Shown here in pieces: positions 28,226 to 36,660 of a stretch of 64,000 nt of DNA (positions within the stretch are counted from its first letter, which is position 1; each line of letters begins with the position of its first letter). The stretch is from positions 1,308,001 through 1,372,000 of the forward strand of contig NZ_CP038015.1 in the NCBI RefSeq assembly GCF_004367585.1. Direction: 5' to 3'. Position numbers and translations under genes: made by a program. Source of the DNA: Paenisporosarcina antarctica. GTDB taxonomy: Bacteria > Bacillota > Bacilli > Bacillales_A > Planococcaceae. The notes under the pieces were generated by a model. That model was given only the letters and a program-made list of their open reading frames with translations, ran no database searches and had not been told where the DNA came from.

Positions 28226-28534
28226 ATGGAACACGGTCAACAAAACATTACAATTATAGATGATAACGGTACAGAACAATTATGCGAAGTACTTTTTACT
28301 TTTGAATCAGAAGAGTTTAACAAATCATATGTACTTTACTATCCAATAGCTGCAGAAGAAGATGAAAACGAAGAAATCGAAATTCATGCTTCTGCTTTCA
28401 CTCCTTCAGAAGACGGTAAAGACGGTGACCTTCTACCTATCGAGTCTGATGAAGAATGGGACGTAATTGAAGAAATGCTAAACACTTTCTTAGATGAAGA
28501 AGAAGATGAAGAAGAAGAAGAAGAAGGTAAATAA
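28226..28534 (+). CDS. DUF1292 protein (YrzB family)
   Basis: The 102-residue cytoplasmic protein has the conserved DUF1292 core ([20 protein letters not shown] ... YVLYYPI) and ends in a long acidic tail of Glu/Asp ([13 protein letters not shown]). Function is unknown in the family. The tail is encoded by a GAA/GAT-rich repeat that could be length-variable. It closes the ireB-ruvX operon and is followed by a terminator. Confidence 0.92.
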   Translation: MEHGQQNITIIDDNGTEQLCEVLFTFESEEFNKSYVLYYPIAAEEDENEEIEIHASAFTPSEDGKDGDLLPIESDEEWDVIEEMLNTFLDEEEDEEEEEEGK

Positions 28535-28548
28535 AAATTGTCTTCAAT

Positions 28549-28583
28549 AAAAGGTGGAATGATGAAAATCATTCTGCCTTTTT
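28549..28583 (+). terminator. Terminator after the yrzB homologue
   Basis: AAAGGTGGAATGAT pairs with ATCATTCTGCCTTTTT (two G-U pairs) around GAAA. It separates the ireB-ruvX-yrzB unit from mltG. Confidence 0.8.
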
Positions 28584-28633
28584 CTTTTGGTTAAAAATCT
28601 GTATAATAAATGTCAGATAGAGGGGGGTAACCC

Positions 28634-29752
28634 ATGGGAAATGAAACAAAAAAAGACATTATGTTTAATCGTATGAAAGAAAAGAAAAAAGAAGTGAAAA
28701 TTGTAAGACGCATTGTTCTCGCAATTGTTCTTCTTGTACTAATAGGTGGAGGAATTACTGCTTATAGTGGATACAAATATGTGAAAAGTGCGTTGTTACC
28801 AGTAGATGAAAACTCAGAAGAGACTATTGCTATTAATGTCGAAATTGGTTCTAACCTTAATACTATTGCAACGCTACTTGAAAAAAACGGAGTCATTCAT
28901 GATGCGAAAATTTTCAAGTATTATGCAAAGTTTAATAATGAATCAGAATTCCAAGCCGGTGACTATTTATTAACCAAATCTATGACACTTGATGAGTTAA
29001 TAGAAAGTTTGAAAACAGGAAAAGTATACCGCGAGCCACTCTTTGCTATGACAATTCCTGAAGGGCGAACTCTTGAAGAAATATCTGAACGAGTGGAAGA
29101 TAAAACTTCATATAGTCAAAAAGAGTTTATGGATCTCGTAACGAACTCGGAGTTTATTGATCAAATGATTGCGGAATATCCATCCATACTAACGGACGAA
29201 ATTAAGGGTCCGGATCTTAGGCATTCTTTAGAAGGGTATTTATTCCCAGCAACTTATTCGTTTTATGAAGAAAAGCCTCCGTTAGAATTAATTGTCGAGC
29301 AAATGTTAAGTGTCACTGAAAATAAAATGGCTGCCTATACTGAAATTCTAGAAGAACAGGAGAAGTCTGTACATTGGTTGTTAACATTCGCTTCCTTGCT
29401 TGAAGAAGAAGCGACTGCAAAGAGCGATCGTGAAATGATAGCGAGTGTATTCCAGAATCGTTTAGTTAAACCTATGCCATTGCAAACTGACCCAACCGTT
29501 CTCTATGCGCTTGGCGAGCATAAAGATCGAGTGTTGTATGATGACTTGAAGATAGATCATCCATATAATACATATGTAATCCCAGGATTGCCCCCTGGAC
29601 CAATTTCAAATCCTGGAACCGAGTCTATTGAAGCGGTTTTAAACGCGCCAAAGTCTGATAATTTCTTTTTCTTAGCTGATAAGGAAGGTATCAATCATTT
29701 TTCCAAGAATTACGATGAACATTTAGCAAAAATTGAAAAGTATTTGCGTTAA
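28634..29752 (+). CDS. mltG: Endolytic murein transglycosylase MltG
   Basis: Cleaves nascent peptidoglycan strands at the membrane and sets glycan length. The 372 residues have a short basic cytoplasmic N-terminus, one membrane helix (about 25-48, IVLAIVLLVLIGGGITAY), a LysM-like subdomain (INVEIGSNLNTIATLLEKNG), and the YceG catalytic domain. The catalytic Glu lies in LLTFASLLEEEAT. The downstream QTDPTVLYALG and YNTYVIPGLPPGPISNPG are typical. Start ATG 28634 follows AGAGGGGGG. It has its own TATAAT-like upstream sequence. Confidence 0.95.
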   Translation: MGNETKKDIMFNRMKEKKKEVKIVRRIVLAIVLLVLIGGGITAYSGYKYVKSALLPVDENSEETIAINVEIGSNLNTIATLLEKNGVIHDAKIFKYYAKFNNESEFQAGDYLLTKSMTLDELIESLKTGKVYREPLFAMTIPEGRTLEEISERVEDKTSYSQKEFMDLVTNSEFIDQMIAEYPSILTDEIKGPDLRHSLEGYLFPATYSFYEEKPPLELIVEQMLSVTENKMAAYTEILEEQEKSVHWLLTFASLLEEEATAKSDREMIASVFQNRLVKPMPLQTDPTVLYALGEHKDRVLYDDLKIDHPYNTYVIPGLPPGPISNPGTESIEAVLNAPKSDNFFFLADKEGINHFSKNYDEHLAKIEKYLR

Positions 29753-29772
29753 TCGTGACAAGATTGTCACAC

Positions 29773-29807
29773 AAAGAAGGGAAAGCTGTCGCTTTCCTTC
29801 TTTTTTT
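29773..29807 (+). terminator. Terminator after mltG
   Basis: AAGAAGGGAAAGC and GCTTTCCTTCTT pair with one bulged G around a TGTC tetraloop, followed by a T-run. Confidence 0.88.
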
Positions 29808-29850
29808 GTGATAAAATGGGGTGAAATTTTTGTGCATCAAAGGAGTTAGT

Positions 29851-30492
29851 TTGAACATGAGGACTTCACAATCCTATATCACTTCACAAATCAAAATCAG
29901 GTCTAATTTCCTGTCGAATATGGAACAATTTGCAAAGGAAAAACATATTCCCATAATGGAATTAGTTTCAATTGAATCACTTTTACAGTTTCTGCGATTG
30001 CAACAACCGAAAACTATTTTGGAAGTTGGTTCTGCAATTGGTTATTCAGCCATTCGTATGGCATACACTTTACCTGAAGCTATACTTACTACCATCGAAA
30101 AAGATAATGATCGTTTTCAATTAGCTTCTAACTATTTAAAACAAGCTGGACTGACTGACAGGATTCAACTATTGCATGGTGATGCACTTGAAATTGATAT
30201 CAATAGTTTCAAACAAAGCCACTATGATGCTGTATTTATAGATGCTGCAAAAGGTCAATATCAACGTTTTTTCGACAAGTACTCACCACTAGTTCCCAGC
30301 GGTGGTGTTATTTATTGTGATAACATGCTCATGCACGGTTTTACAGAAATAGATATCCAAGATGTTCCTAGAAGAAAACGAACAATGGTACGAAATTTGC
30401 AACAATTTACTAAATGGCTCATGATTCATGAAGAATATGAAACAACATTCCTGCCAATTGGTGATGGAATTACGATTAGTATAAAGAGGTGA
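29851..30492 (+). CDS. trmR: tRNA 5-hydroxyuridine methyltransferase TrmR (YrrM)
   Basis: SAM-dependent O-methyltransferase of the YrrM family. B. subtilis TrmR converts 5-hydroxyuridine to 5-methoxyuridine at tRNA position 34. About 213 residues, with the SAM motif TILEVGSAIGYSAIRMA (about 49-65), the acidic TTIEKDNDRF, and metal-binding FIDAAKGQY and YCDNMLMHG. Start is uncertain: TTG 29851 is 5 nt after AGGAG, while ATG 29857 is 11 nt away. The two U32 genes that make its substrate, 5-hydroxyuridine, follow directly (stop overlaps the next leader), so the three form a wobble-modification unit. Confidence 0.9.
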   Translation: MNMRTSQSYITSQIKIRSNFLSNMEQFAKEKHIPIMELVSIESLLQFLRLQQPKTILEVGSAIGYSAIRMAYTLPEAILTTIEKDNDRFQLASNYLKQAGLTDRIQLLHGDALEIDINSFKQSHYDAVFIDAAKGQYQRFFDKYSPLVPSGGVIYCDNMLMHGFTEIDIQDVPRRKRTMVRNLQQFTKWLMIHEEYETTFLPIGDGITISIKR

Positions 30493-30497
30493 CTCGC

Positions 30498-31427
30498 ATG
30501 AAGAAAACAGAATTACTTGTTACTCCACAATCTGTCGCTCATTTGGAACAATTAATTGAGGCTGGTGCAGATGCTTTTTTAGTTGGTGAACAACAATTTG
30601 GTCTGCGTTTAGCAGGTGAGTTTACAATTGATGATATTGAACTATCAGTTACACTTGCGCACGCTTCCGAAAAGAAAGTATATGTGGCCATGAACGCCCT
30701 CTATCATAATGATCGTTTAGATTTATTACGTCCTTACATGGAAAATCTAGCGGCTATCGGAGTAGACGGGATTACTTTTGGAGACCCTGCAGTGGTGATG
30801 GTTAAACGGGAAGCAGGTCTTGATATTCCACTTCATTGGAACACAGAAATGACCGCTACTAATTGGTTCACTGCTAACTATTGGGGGAAACGTGGTGCAA
30901 ATCGCGCCGTATTAGCCCGAGAATTGAGCATGGATGAAATCATTGAGATAAAAGAGAATGCTGAAGTTGCCGTCGAAGTACAAGTGCATGGGATGACCTG
31001 CATGTTCCAATCAAAACGTTCGTTGCTTGGTAATTACTTTTTGTACCAAGATAAAGCGATGGAAATAGAGAATCGTGCAAACAATAAAAATATGTTCTTG
31101 CATGACAAGGAACGTCACAATACCTATCCGATATTTGAGGATTTAAATGGCACTCATATTTTCAGTCCAAACGATATGTGCATCATTGATGAGTTAAATG
31201 ACTTGTTAGAAGCTGGTATTGACTCATTTAAAATCGATGGAATCTTGCAAGAAAAAACATATGTAACGAAAGTGACAAAACTATACCGTAGAGCAATTGA
31301 TGCGTATATGCAATCACCTGAAGTTTATAACAATATGAAAAATGACTTATTAACGGAAATTGAAGAAATGCAACCGGAACTTCGTCCACTCGATACCGGC
31401 TTCTTCTTTAAAGAAACAGTGTATTAA
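30498..31427 (+). CDS. trhP1: U32-family tRNA hydroxylation protein TrhP1 (YrrN)
   Basis: A peptidase U32-family protein. In B. subtilis, YrrN and YrrO (TrhP1 and TrhP2) are needed for 5-hydroxyuridine at tRNA U34. The 309 residues have the U32 barrel start (LLVTPQSVAHLEQLIEAGADAFLVG) and an HGMTCMFQSKR segment. It has fewer cysteines than TrhP2. ATG 30498 was chosen with AGAGGTG upstream; an in-frame GTG at 30489 lies in the ribosome binding site. It is 18 nt from trhP2. Confidence 0.92.
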   Translation: MKKTELLVTPQSVAHLEQLIEAGADAFLVGEQQFGLRLAGEFTIDDIELSVTLAHASEKKVYVAMNALYHNDRLDLLRPYMENLAAIGVDGITFGDPAVVMVKREAGLDIPLHWNTEMTATNWFTANYWGKRGANRAVLARELSMDEIIEIKENAEVAVEVQVHGMTCMFQSKRSLLGNYFLYQDKAMEIENRANNKNMFLHDKERHNTYPIFEDLNGTHIFSPNDMCIIDELNDLLEAGIDSFKIDGILQEKTYVTKVTKLYRRAIDAYMQSPEVYNNMKNDLLTEIEEMQPELRPLDTGFFFKETVY

Positions 31428-31445
31428 GGAAGGAGAGAATTCAAG

Positions 31446-32723
31446 GTGGCAATGCTTCAACATGACCAGATTAGCAAAAATATTGATGGCAAACGTGTCA
31501 TAGTTAAAAAGCCAGAACTTCTCGCTCCTGCGGGAGATTTAGAGAAATTGAAAATTGCCATTCATTATGGAGCAGATGCCGTATTTATTGGTGGTCGCGA
31601 ATTCGGGTTACGTTCAAATGCCGGGAACTTCTCGATAGATGAAATGCGTGAAGCTGTTGTATTTGCCAATCTCTATAGTGCAAAAATATATGTTACGACA
31701 AATATCTTTGCGCACAATGAAAATATGGATGGTTTAGCACAATATTTAATGGATATTGAATCAGCAGGTGTTAAGGGGATTATCGTAGCAGATCCTTTGA
31801 TTATCGAAACATGTCGCAGTGTAGCTCCTAATCTAGAAATTCATTTAAGTACACAACAATCATTGTCTAACTGGAAAGCTGTTCAGTACTGGAAAGATGA
31901 AGGATTGCAACGTGTTGTCCTTGCTCGTGAAACGAGTGGAGACGAAATCCAAGAAATGAAAGAAAAAGTCGACATTGAAATTGAATCTTTTATTCATGGC
32001 GCTATGTGTATTGCCTACAGTGGTCGTTGTACATTATCGAATCATATGACTGCTCGTGACTCAAATCGTGGAGGCTGTTGTCAGTCTTGTCGTTGGGACT
32101 ACGATTTATATGAGGTGAATGATGGTGAACAAAACGCATTGTTCACTGAAGGAGACGCACCATTCGCAATGAGCCCGAAAGATTTGAAATTAATAGAATC
32201 AATCCCTCGTATGATTGAACTAGGTATTGACTCATTGAAAATTGAAGGTAGAATGAAGTCGATTCATTATGTAGCAACAGTAGTAAGTGTTTACCGCAAA
32301 GTTATTGATGCATATTGTGCAGATCCAGAAAACTTTATCATTAAACGCGAATGGTTAGAAGAGTTGGAAAAATGCGCAAATCGAGATGCAAATACCGCTT
32401 TCTTTGAGGGAGAACCGACTTTCGAGGAACAAATGTTTGGTGTTCATGGGAGAAAAACAACTACTGACTTTATCGGTCTTGTCATGGATTATGATAAAGA
32501 CACTAAAATGGTCACACTTCAACAACGAAACTACTTTAAATCAGGTCAAGAAGTAGAATTCTTCGGCCCTGATATAGAAAATTTTCGAATGACTATTTCA
32601 ACCTTATGGGATGAAGATGGCAATGAACTGGATGTTGCACGTCATCCTTTACAAATCGTGCGTTTTAAATCAGATAACCCAGTTAGTCCTCATAACATGA
32701 TGAGAAAGGAGCTTGTAAGATGA
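31446..32723 (+). CDS. trhP2: U32-family tRNA hydroxylation protein TrhP2 (YrrO)
   Basis: The larger U32 partner (425 residues) with [25 protein letters not shown]-type opening (about 20-45) and a cysteine cluster in [18 protein letters not shown] and [15 protein letters not shown] that probably binds an iron-sulfur cluster. A C-terminal beta domain follows. Known role: prephenate-dependent hydroxylation of U34 with TrhP1. Start is GTG 31446, 8 nt after AGGAAGGAGAG; ATG 31452 is an alternative. The stop overlaps the udk ATG (ATGA). Confidence 0.93.
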   Translation: MAMLQHDQISKNIDGKRVIVKKPELLAPAGDLEKLKIAIHYGADAVFIGGREFGLRSNAGNFSIDEMREAVVFANLYSAKIYVTTNIFAHNENMDGLAQYLMDIESAGVKGIIVADPLIIETCRSVAPNLEIHLSTQQSLSNWKAVQYWKDEGLQRVVLARETSGDEIQEMKEKVDIEIESFIHGAMCIAYSGRCTLSNHMTARDSNRGGCCQSCRWDYDLYEVNDGEQNALFTEGDAPFAMSPKDLKLIESIPRMIELGIDSLKIEGRMKSIHYVATVVSVYRKVIDAYCADPENFIIKREWLEELEKCANRDANTAFFEGEPTFEEQMFGVHGRKTTTDFIGLVMDYDKDTKMVTLQQRNYFKSGQEVEFFGPDIENFRMTISTLWDEDGNELDVARHPLQIVRFKSDNPVSPHNMMRKELVR

Positions 32724-33358
32724 CATTTAAGCGCCCCCTTGTTATTGGTATTGCTGGTGGTTCAGGTTCAGGGAAAACAAGCGTGACCAAAGCAATTTAT
32801 GATGTTTATAAAGAAAAATCAGTTGTAGTAATTGAACAAGATTATTATTATAAGGATCAAAGTCATCTAAAATTTGAGGATCGTCTAGCGACAAACTATG
32901 ATCATCCATTAGCGTTTGACACAGATTTATTAATTGAACATATTCATCAACTTCTAAATCGTCAATCTATTGAGAAGCCGATCTATGATTACACGCTTCA
33001 TACCCGTGCTCCACAAAAAATCGTTATCGAACCTCAAGATGTTATTATTTTAGAAGGAATTTTGGTGTTAGAAGATATGAGATTGCGTGAATTAATGGAC
33101 ATTAAATTATTTGTGGACACAGATTCAGATTTACGTATTATTCGACGCATATTACGAGACATCAATGAGCGAGATCGTTCAATTGAATCGGTAGTCGAAC
33201 AATACTTATCTGTAGTCCGTCCGATGCATAATCAATTTATCGAACCGACTAAACGTTATGCAGATATCATTATTCCTGAAGGTGGACAAAATCAGGTCGC
33301 AATAGATTTAATGGTTACAAAAATTAAAACAATACTTGAATCTGATATCATTGTGTAA
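32720..33358 (+). CDS. udk: Uridine kinase
   Basis: Phosphorylates uridine and cytidine in pyrimidine salvage. The 212-residue protein has the P-loop [16 protein letters not shown] (about 10-25), the [12 protein letters not shown] acceptor region, and [13 protein letters not shown], all typical of Udk. It overlaps trhP2 by 4 nt, indicating translational coupling with the tRNA-uridine modification genes. The family's usual length is about 210. Confidence 0.97.
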   Translation: MTFKRPLVIGIAGGSGSGKTSVTKAIYDVYKEKSVVVIEQDYYYKDQSHLKFEDRLATNYDHPLAFDTDLLIEHIHQLLNRQSIEKPIYDYTLHTRAPQKIVIEPQDVIILEGILVLEDMRLRELMDIKLFVDTDSDLRIIRRILRDINERDRSIESVVEQYLSVVRPMHNQFIEPTKRYADIIIPEGGQNQVAIDLMVTKIKTILESDIIV

Positions 33359-33467
33359 CATGATTATGATAGACTGACATTATTATCTAAATACTATGAC
33401 GCATAAATTAAATCATCGCAGCATAGAATTTTTATGAGATAGCAAGTAGTTGAAGGAGTGAAAGAAA

Positions 33468-33941
33468 TTGTCAACAGAAAAGAAATTCCCTATGACAGTT
33501 GTAGGAAAAAAGAAGTTAACAGACGAACTGGATTTCTTGAAAACGGTTAAACGTAAAGAAATAGTTGAACGTATCAAAGTTGCACGAAGCTTCGGAGACT
33601 TATCTGAGAACTCAGAGTATGATTCTGCTAAAGAAGATCAAGCTTTCATTGAAGGACGTATTATTACTTTAGAATCTATGATTCGCAATGCGGTCATTAT
33701 TGAAGAAGATGCGCAAACTAGCTTAGTTTCTTTAGGGAAGACGGTTTCTTTTATTGAAGTACCTGATGGCGATGAAGAGACATACACAATCGTAGGTTCT
33801 GCTGAAGCAGATCCTGTGGAAGGTTTAATTTCAAATGATTCACCAATCGCTAAAAGTTTAATTGGGCGTTCAGTTGGAGATCAAGTAAAAGTACTAACTC
33901 CAGGTGGCGAAATGGACGTCAAGATTACGTCAATAAATTAA
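33468..33941 (+). CDS. greA: Transcription elongation factor GreA
   Basis: GreA enters the RNA polymerase secondary channel and stimulates cleavage of backtracked RNA. The 157 residues have the coiled-coil with an intact tip [10 protein letters not shown], which carries the catalytic Asp44 and Glu47 (equivalent to E. coli Asp41 and Glu44), and the C-terminal FKBP-like domain ([24 protein letters not shown]). Start is TTG 33468 with GGAGTGA upstream. A second, altered copy lies 466 bp downstream. Confidence 0.96.
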   Translation: MSTEKKFPMTVVGKKKLTDELDFLKTVKRKEIVERIKVARSFGDLSENSEYDSAKEDQAFIEGRIITLESMIRNAVIIEEDAQTSLVSLGKTVSFIEVPDGDEETYTIVGSAEADPVEGLISNDSPIAKSLIGRSVGDQVKVLTPGGEMDVKITSIN

Positions 33942-33952
33942 TATGATATCTA

Positions 33953-33986
33953 AATCCACTCCCTGTAAAATGGGTGTGGATTTTTT
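33953..33986 (+). terminator. Terminator after greA
   Basis: AATCCACTCCC and GGGTGTGGATT pair (one mismatch) around TGTAAAAT, followed by TTTTTT. Confidence 0.8.
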
Positions 33987-34129
33987 CGGAATTAAGTAAG
34001 AATAAGTTTATTATTAGCTACATCTTATAACTAGGAGCTGTCATGTATCGATACAATCTCTAGAAGGTGCTTTGCGCTTTTCTTAAAAGATATGAAAGTA
34101 TATAATTTTAGTTCCATAAATCCAGTGTT

Positions 34130-34343
34130 TGTTGATTTCCGTTTCAACGCCCTTTCATGTTTCGAAGCTAGCGTAGCGATGCAGAAACATGCGGACGCTT
34201 TGCGACGAGTAACCGCAGGAGCACATGGAACGAAGACTAAAAACGCCACGTCGTGTGGCCACGTCTTCGTGACCAACATCCTGTTGGCCCGAGGAGACTG
34301 AAGCCATGCCCGCAAAAAGCGTCCACCGTAGAGGAAATCAACA
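34130..34343. repeat. Inverted-repeat intergenic element, copy 1
   Basis: The ends are perfect 11-bp inverted repeats, TGTTGATTTCC (34130-34140) and GGAAATCAACA (34333-34343). Inside, GGACGCTTTGCG near 34193 is mirrored by CGCAAAAAGCGTCC near 34311, and the core is much more GC-rich than the surroundings. The composition and end sequence match the GC-rich intergenic repeats seen in many Bacillales, from memory. A 10-bp direct repeat TTCTTAAAAG flanks it (34080-34089 and 34361-34370). No transposase is present. Part of the same family appears at 49240-49310. Short ORFs on either strand are simply translations of the repeat. Confidence 0.75.
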
Positions 34344-34406
34344 GTGTACTATGATTACTCTTCTTAAAAGGACCGGGCGTTTTTCTTATTGCAAAGGGGG
34401 ATAACA

Positions 34407-34880
34407 ATGACAATTGAAAAGAAACAATCCATCACGCAGTTTGGTCTAACAAACTTGCAGGAAGAGTTAGATTATTTGAAATCGATAAAACGTAAAGAAG
34501 TGGTAGGACGCATTAAAGCATCTCGTTGTTTTGGATTAATTGAAAACTCGGAATATGAAACAGCACGTGAAGATCAAGCGTTCGTAGAAAGTCGCATCTT
34601 TGCTATTGAAACAATAATTCGCAATGCCGTGATTATTGATCCGCCTAAACATGATTCCAAGGTTGTCCAGATAGGTTCTACGGTGACTATTCAAGAAATT
34701 CCAGATGGGGAATTAGAGACGTACACTATTGTTGGTTCTGCAGAAGCGAACCCATTTGAAGGCCGCATTTCTAATGATTCACCCATTGCACAAAAAGTTT
34801 TAGGAAAACAGGTCGGTGAAGAAGTAAATGTGAAAATACCGAGTGGGAATATAACTATACAAATTGTATCAATTACTTAA
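34407..34880 (+). CDS. GreA-like paralogue lacking the catalytic tip aspartate
   Basis: This 157-residue protein aligns with the upstream GreA over its whole length, sharing [40 protein letters not shown] and [13 protein letters not shown]. The coiled-coil tip differs: [10 protein letters not shown] of GreA is FGLIENSEY here, so one residue is deleted and the catalytic Asp is gone while the Glu remains. In known Gre factors the tip acids chelate the cleavage Mg2+. This copy may therefore bind polymerase without stimulating cleavage, perhaps as a competitor or inhibitor; that is inference. ATG 34407 follows AAAGGGGG at good spacing; an earlier in-frame TTG (34389) is not used. It is likely a tandem duplicate that diverged. 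Confidence 0.9.
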   Translation: MTIEKKQSITQFGLTNLQEELDYLKSIKRKEVVGRIKASRCFGLIENSEYETAREDQAFVESRIFAIETIIRNAVIIDPPKHDSKVVQIGSTVTIQEIPDGELETYTIVGSAEANPFEGRISNDSPIAQKVLGKQVGEEVNVKIPSGNITIQIVSIT

Positions 34881-35075
34881 GATGTAGTTGGATGGTTGGA
34901 ATGAAATTGGAAAAGTTGCACCAAATTAGATTTTAATGAATCCCAATCTTAATATCCCATTCTAAGAACAGAACAGATGTCGTTTTTCATTCATATGAAA
35001 CATTTCTTTAATGCGTTCGTCTAATTTGTCATGAGCATTTATGGTATCATGCTTAATATAAGGGGGAATAGGCAG

Positions 35076-35777
35076 ATGGTAAACAACACGCAGCGTCGAT
35101 TTACCTCAAGAAGTAATCGACCAAAAAAACCAAATCGCACAAACAAAATATTAAATGCACTTATAGGCCTTGTTGTCGTAATGATTGTGATTACTGCTGG
35201 AGTAATCTTCCTCGGTAATAATGATGCAGAAAAAGCTGATGGCAAAAATGATACGGAAGAAACGAAGTCTTCTAGTGATGAGACTGAAACAACTGATGAG
35301 TCTGTTGCATCTGAAGAAGAAACTGAAGTTGGTTCCGAAGAAATTATCTCAGACGAAGAGAGTACGGAAGAAACTGAAGAAGAAACGACTACTGAAGATC
35401 CAACTCCTGAAGATCCTACAACAGGTGGTACCGTTACATCAACTCCATCAAATGATCCACTTATTTCCGAAAAAATAGTTAACACTGCTTGGAAGCCTGT
35501 AGGTACAACGCAAACTGGCGAACATACGTCTGTTTATAGTGAAGGGCATGTTGACTGGGATGAAAAAATAAAAGCTATAATATATACAACAGGTTTATCT
35601 ACAGACAACATGATCGTATGGCGCATTGCAAACGGTGGAAGTCCACAAAAATCCATTGGGGTTGTATCTTCAAAAAATAAAGAAGAAAAATACCGTGTAA
35701 GTTTACAATGGGTAGAAGGCGAAGGATGGAAACCTGAAAAAATGGAAACTTTAAAAACATTAAACGGCGCCTATTGA
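35076..35777 (+). CDS. Membrane-anchored DUF1510 protein (YrrS-like)
   Basis: The 233 residues begin with a basic cytoplasmic tail (RRFTSRSNRPKKPNRTNK), one membrane helix (ILNALIGLVVVMIVITAGVIFL, about 30-51), a long acidic Ser/Thr/Glu linker (about 55-130), and a C-terminal DUF1510-type domain (GTTQTGEHTSVYSEGHVDWDE ... VSLQWVEGEGWKPEKMETL). This is the YrrS family; YrrS has been linked to penicillin-binding proteins in B. subtilis sporulation, but no activity is known to me. ATG 35076 follows AAGGGGGAATAG. A hairpin overlaps the stop. Confidence 0.88.
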   Translation: MVNNTQRRFTSRSNRPKKPNRTNKILNALIGLVVVMIVITAGVIFLGNNDAEKADGKNDTEETKSSSDETETTDESVASEEETEVGSEEIISDEESTEETEEETTTEDPTPEDPTTGGTVTSTPSNDPLISEKIVNTAWKPVGTTQTGEHTSVYSEGHVDWDEKIKAIIYTTGLSTDNMIVWRIANGGSPQKSIGVVSSKNKEEKYRVSLQWVEGEGWKPEKMETLKTLNGAY

Positions 35778-35796
35778 CTTTCGGCGCCGCTTTTAT
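35765..35796 (+). terminator. Terminator overlapping the yrrS-like stop codon
   Basis: CGGCGCC (35765-35771) and GGCGCCG (35783-35789) pair and are followed by CTTTTATT. The stop codon TGA lies in the loop. Confidence 0.8.
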
Positions 35797-35867
35797 TATT
35801 TTTAGAGAAGTGTTTTTGCACGAAAAGAAAGTACGATTTTTTCAGATATCAATATAATGAAAATAAA

Positions 35868-35893
35868 AGTTTGCACCTTTGCGGGTGCAAACT
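35868..35893 (+). promoter_or_regulatory. Perfect stem-loop in the mtnN leader
   Basis: AGTTTGCACC (35868-35877) and GGTGCAAACT (35884-35893) form a perfect 10-bp stem with loop TTTGCG, 32 nt before the mtnN start and just after a TATAAT-like element (35852-35857). No T-run follows at once (TGTTTATTTC), so it may be a leader stabiliser or weak attenuator rather than a terminator. Confidence 0.55.
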
Positions 35894-35925
35894 GTTTATT
35901 TCAAAATAGAAAAGAGGAAGATTAG

Positions 35926-36618
35926 ATGAAAGTAGCAGTAATTGGTGCCATGGAACAAGAAGTAGAAGCGTTGCGATTAGTCATTAATAGTCCGCAAACG
36001 ATTATTATTGCAAATAGTGAATATACAGAAGGTACATATGCAGGTCATGATGTTGTGTTACTGAAAAGTGGAATTGGGAAAGTAAATGCAGCCATGTCAA
36101 CTGCTATTTTACTTCACCATTTTAAACCAGACGCAGTCATTAATACAGGTTCAGCGGGCGGTTTTGATTCGGCACTAGAAGTAGGTGCAATCGTTATTTC
36201 TGATGAAGTACGTCACCATGATGTCGATGTAACAGCATTTGGCTACGAAATGGGTCAAGTTCCTCAACTTCCAGCAGCTTTCATTTCTGATGGTAAACTA
36301 CGTAAACTTGCAGAAGAGGCTGTAGAAGAGTTAGGTCAGCATCAATTCGCAACAGGTCTTATTGCTACAGGTGATTCGTTTATGAGCGATCCAGAGCGTG
36401 TTGAGAGCGTCCGAAGACACTTCCCTCACATGAAGGCTACTGAGATGGAAGCGGCTGCTGTTGCGCAAGTTTGCCATCAATTTGAAGTGCCATTTGTAGT
36501 TATTCGTGCTTTGTCGGATATCGCAGGAAAAGAATCTTCAATTAGTTTTGAAGAATTCTTACCAACTGCTGCGAAACATTCGACAGAAATCGTTTTACAA
36601 GTAATCAGTAAACTATAA
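35926..36618 (+). CDS. mtnN: 5'-methylthioadenosine/S-adenosylhomocysteine nucleosidase
   Basis: Removes adenine from MTA and SAH in the methionine/SAM salvage route. The 230-residue enzyme shows [12 protein letters not shown] (catalytic Glu near 12), the NTGSAGGF loop, ATGDSFM, the substrate-binding [11 protein letters not shown] (Glu near 174), and [12 protein letters not shown] with Asp near 197. Start ATG 35926 follows AAAGAGGAAG. B. subtilis has yrrT and mccAB next to it; those genes are not present here. Confidence 0.97.
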   Translation: MKVAVIGAMEQEVEALRLVINSPQTIIIANSEYTEGTYAGHDVVLLKSGIGKVNAAMSTAILLHHFKPDAVINTGSAGGFDSALEVGAIVISDEVRHHDVDVTAFGYEMGQVPQLPAAFISDGKLRKLAEEAVEELGQHQFATGLIATGDSFMSDPERVESVRRHFPHMKATEMEAAAVAQVCHQFEVPFVVIRALSDIAGKESSISFEEFLPTAAKHSTEIVLQVISKL

Positions 36619-36660
36619 TCACATTCCGTGTTAAAATAAAAAGTGAAGATTTTGCGGCAT

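Larger units (their letters stand above)
33942..34406. other. Intergenic space between the two greA genes
   Basis: This 465-bp gap holds the greA terminator (about 33953-33986), a perfect 12-bp palindrome TGTATCGATACA (34044-34055), the inverted-repeat element (34130-34343), and the ribosome binding site of the second greA. I see no gene in it. Confidence 0.7.

Noticed and set aside
34031-34315. Short frames on both strands in the inter-greA element
   Set aside because: They are translations of an inverted-repeat element and have no ribosome binding sites.
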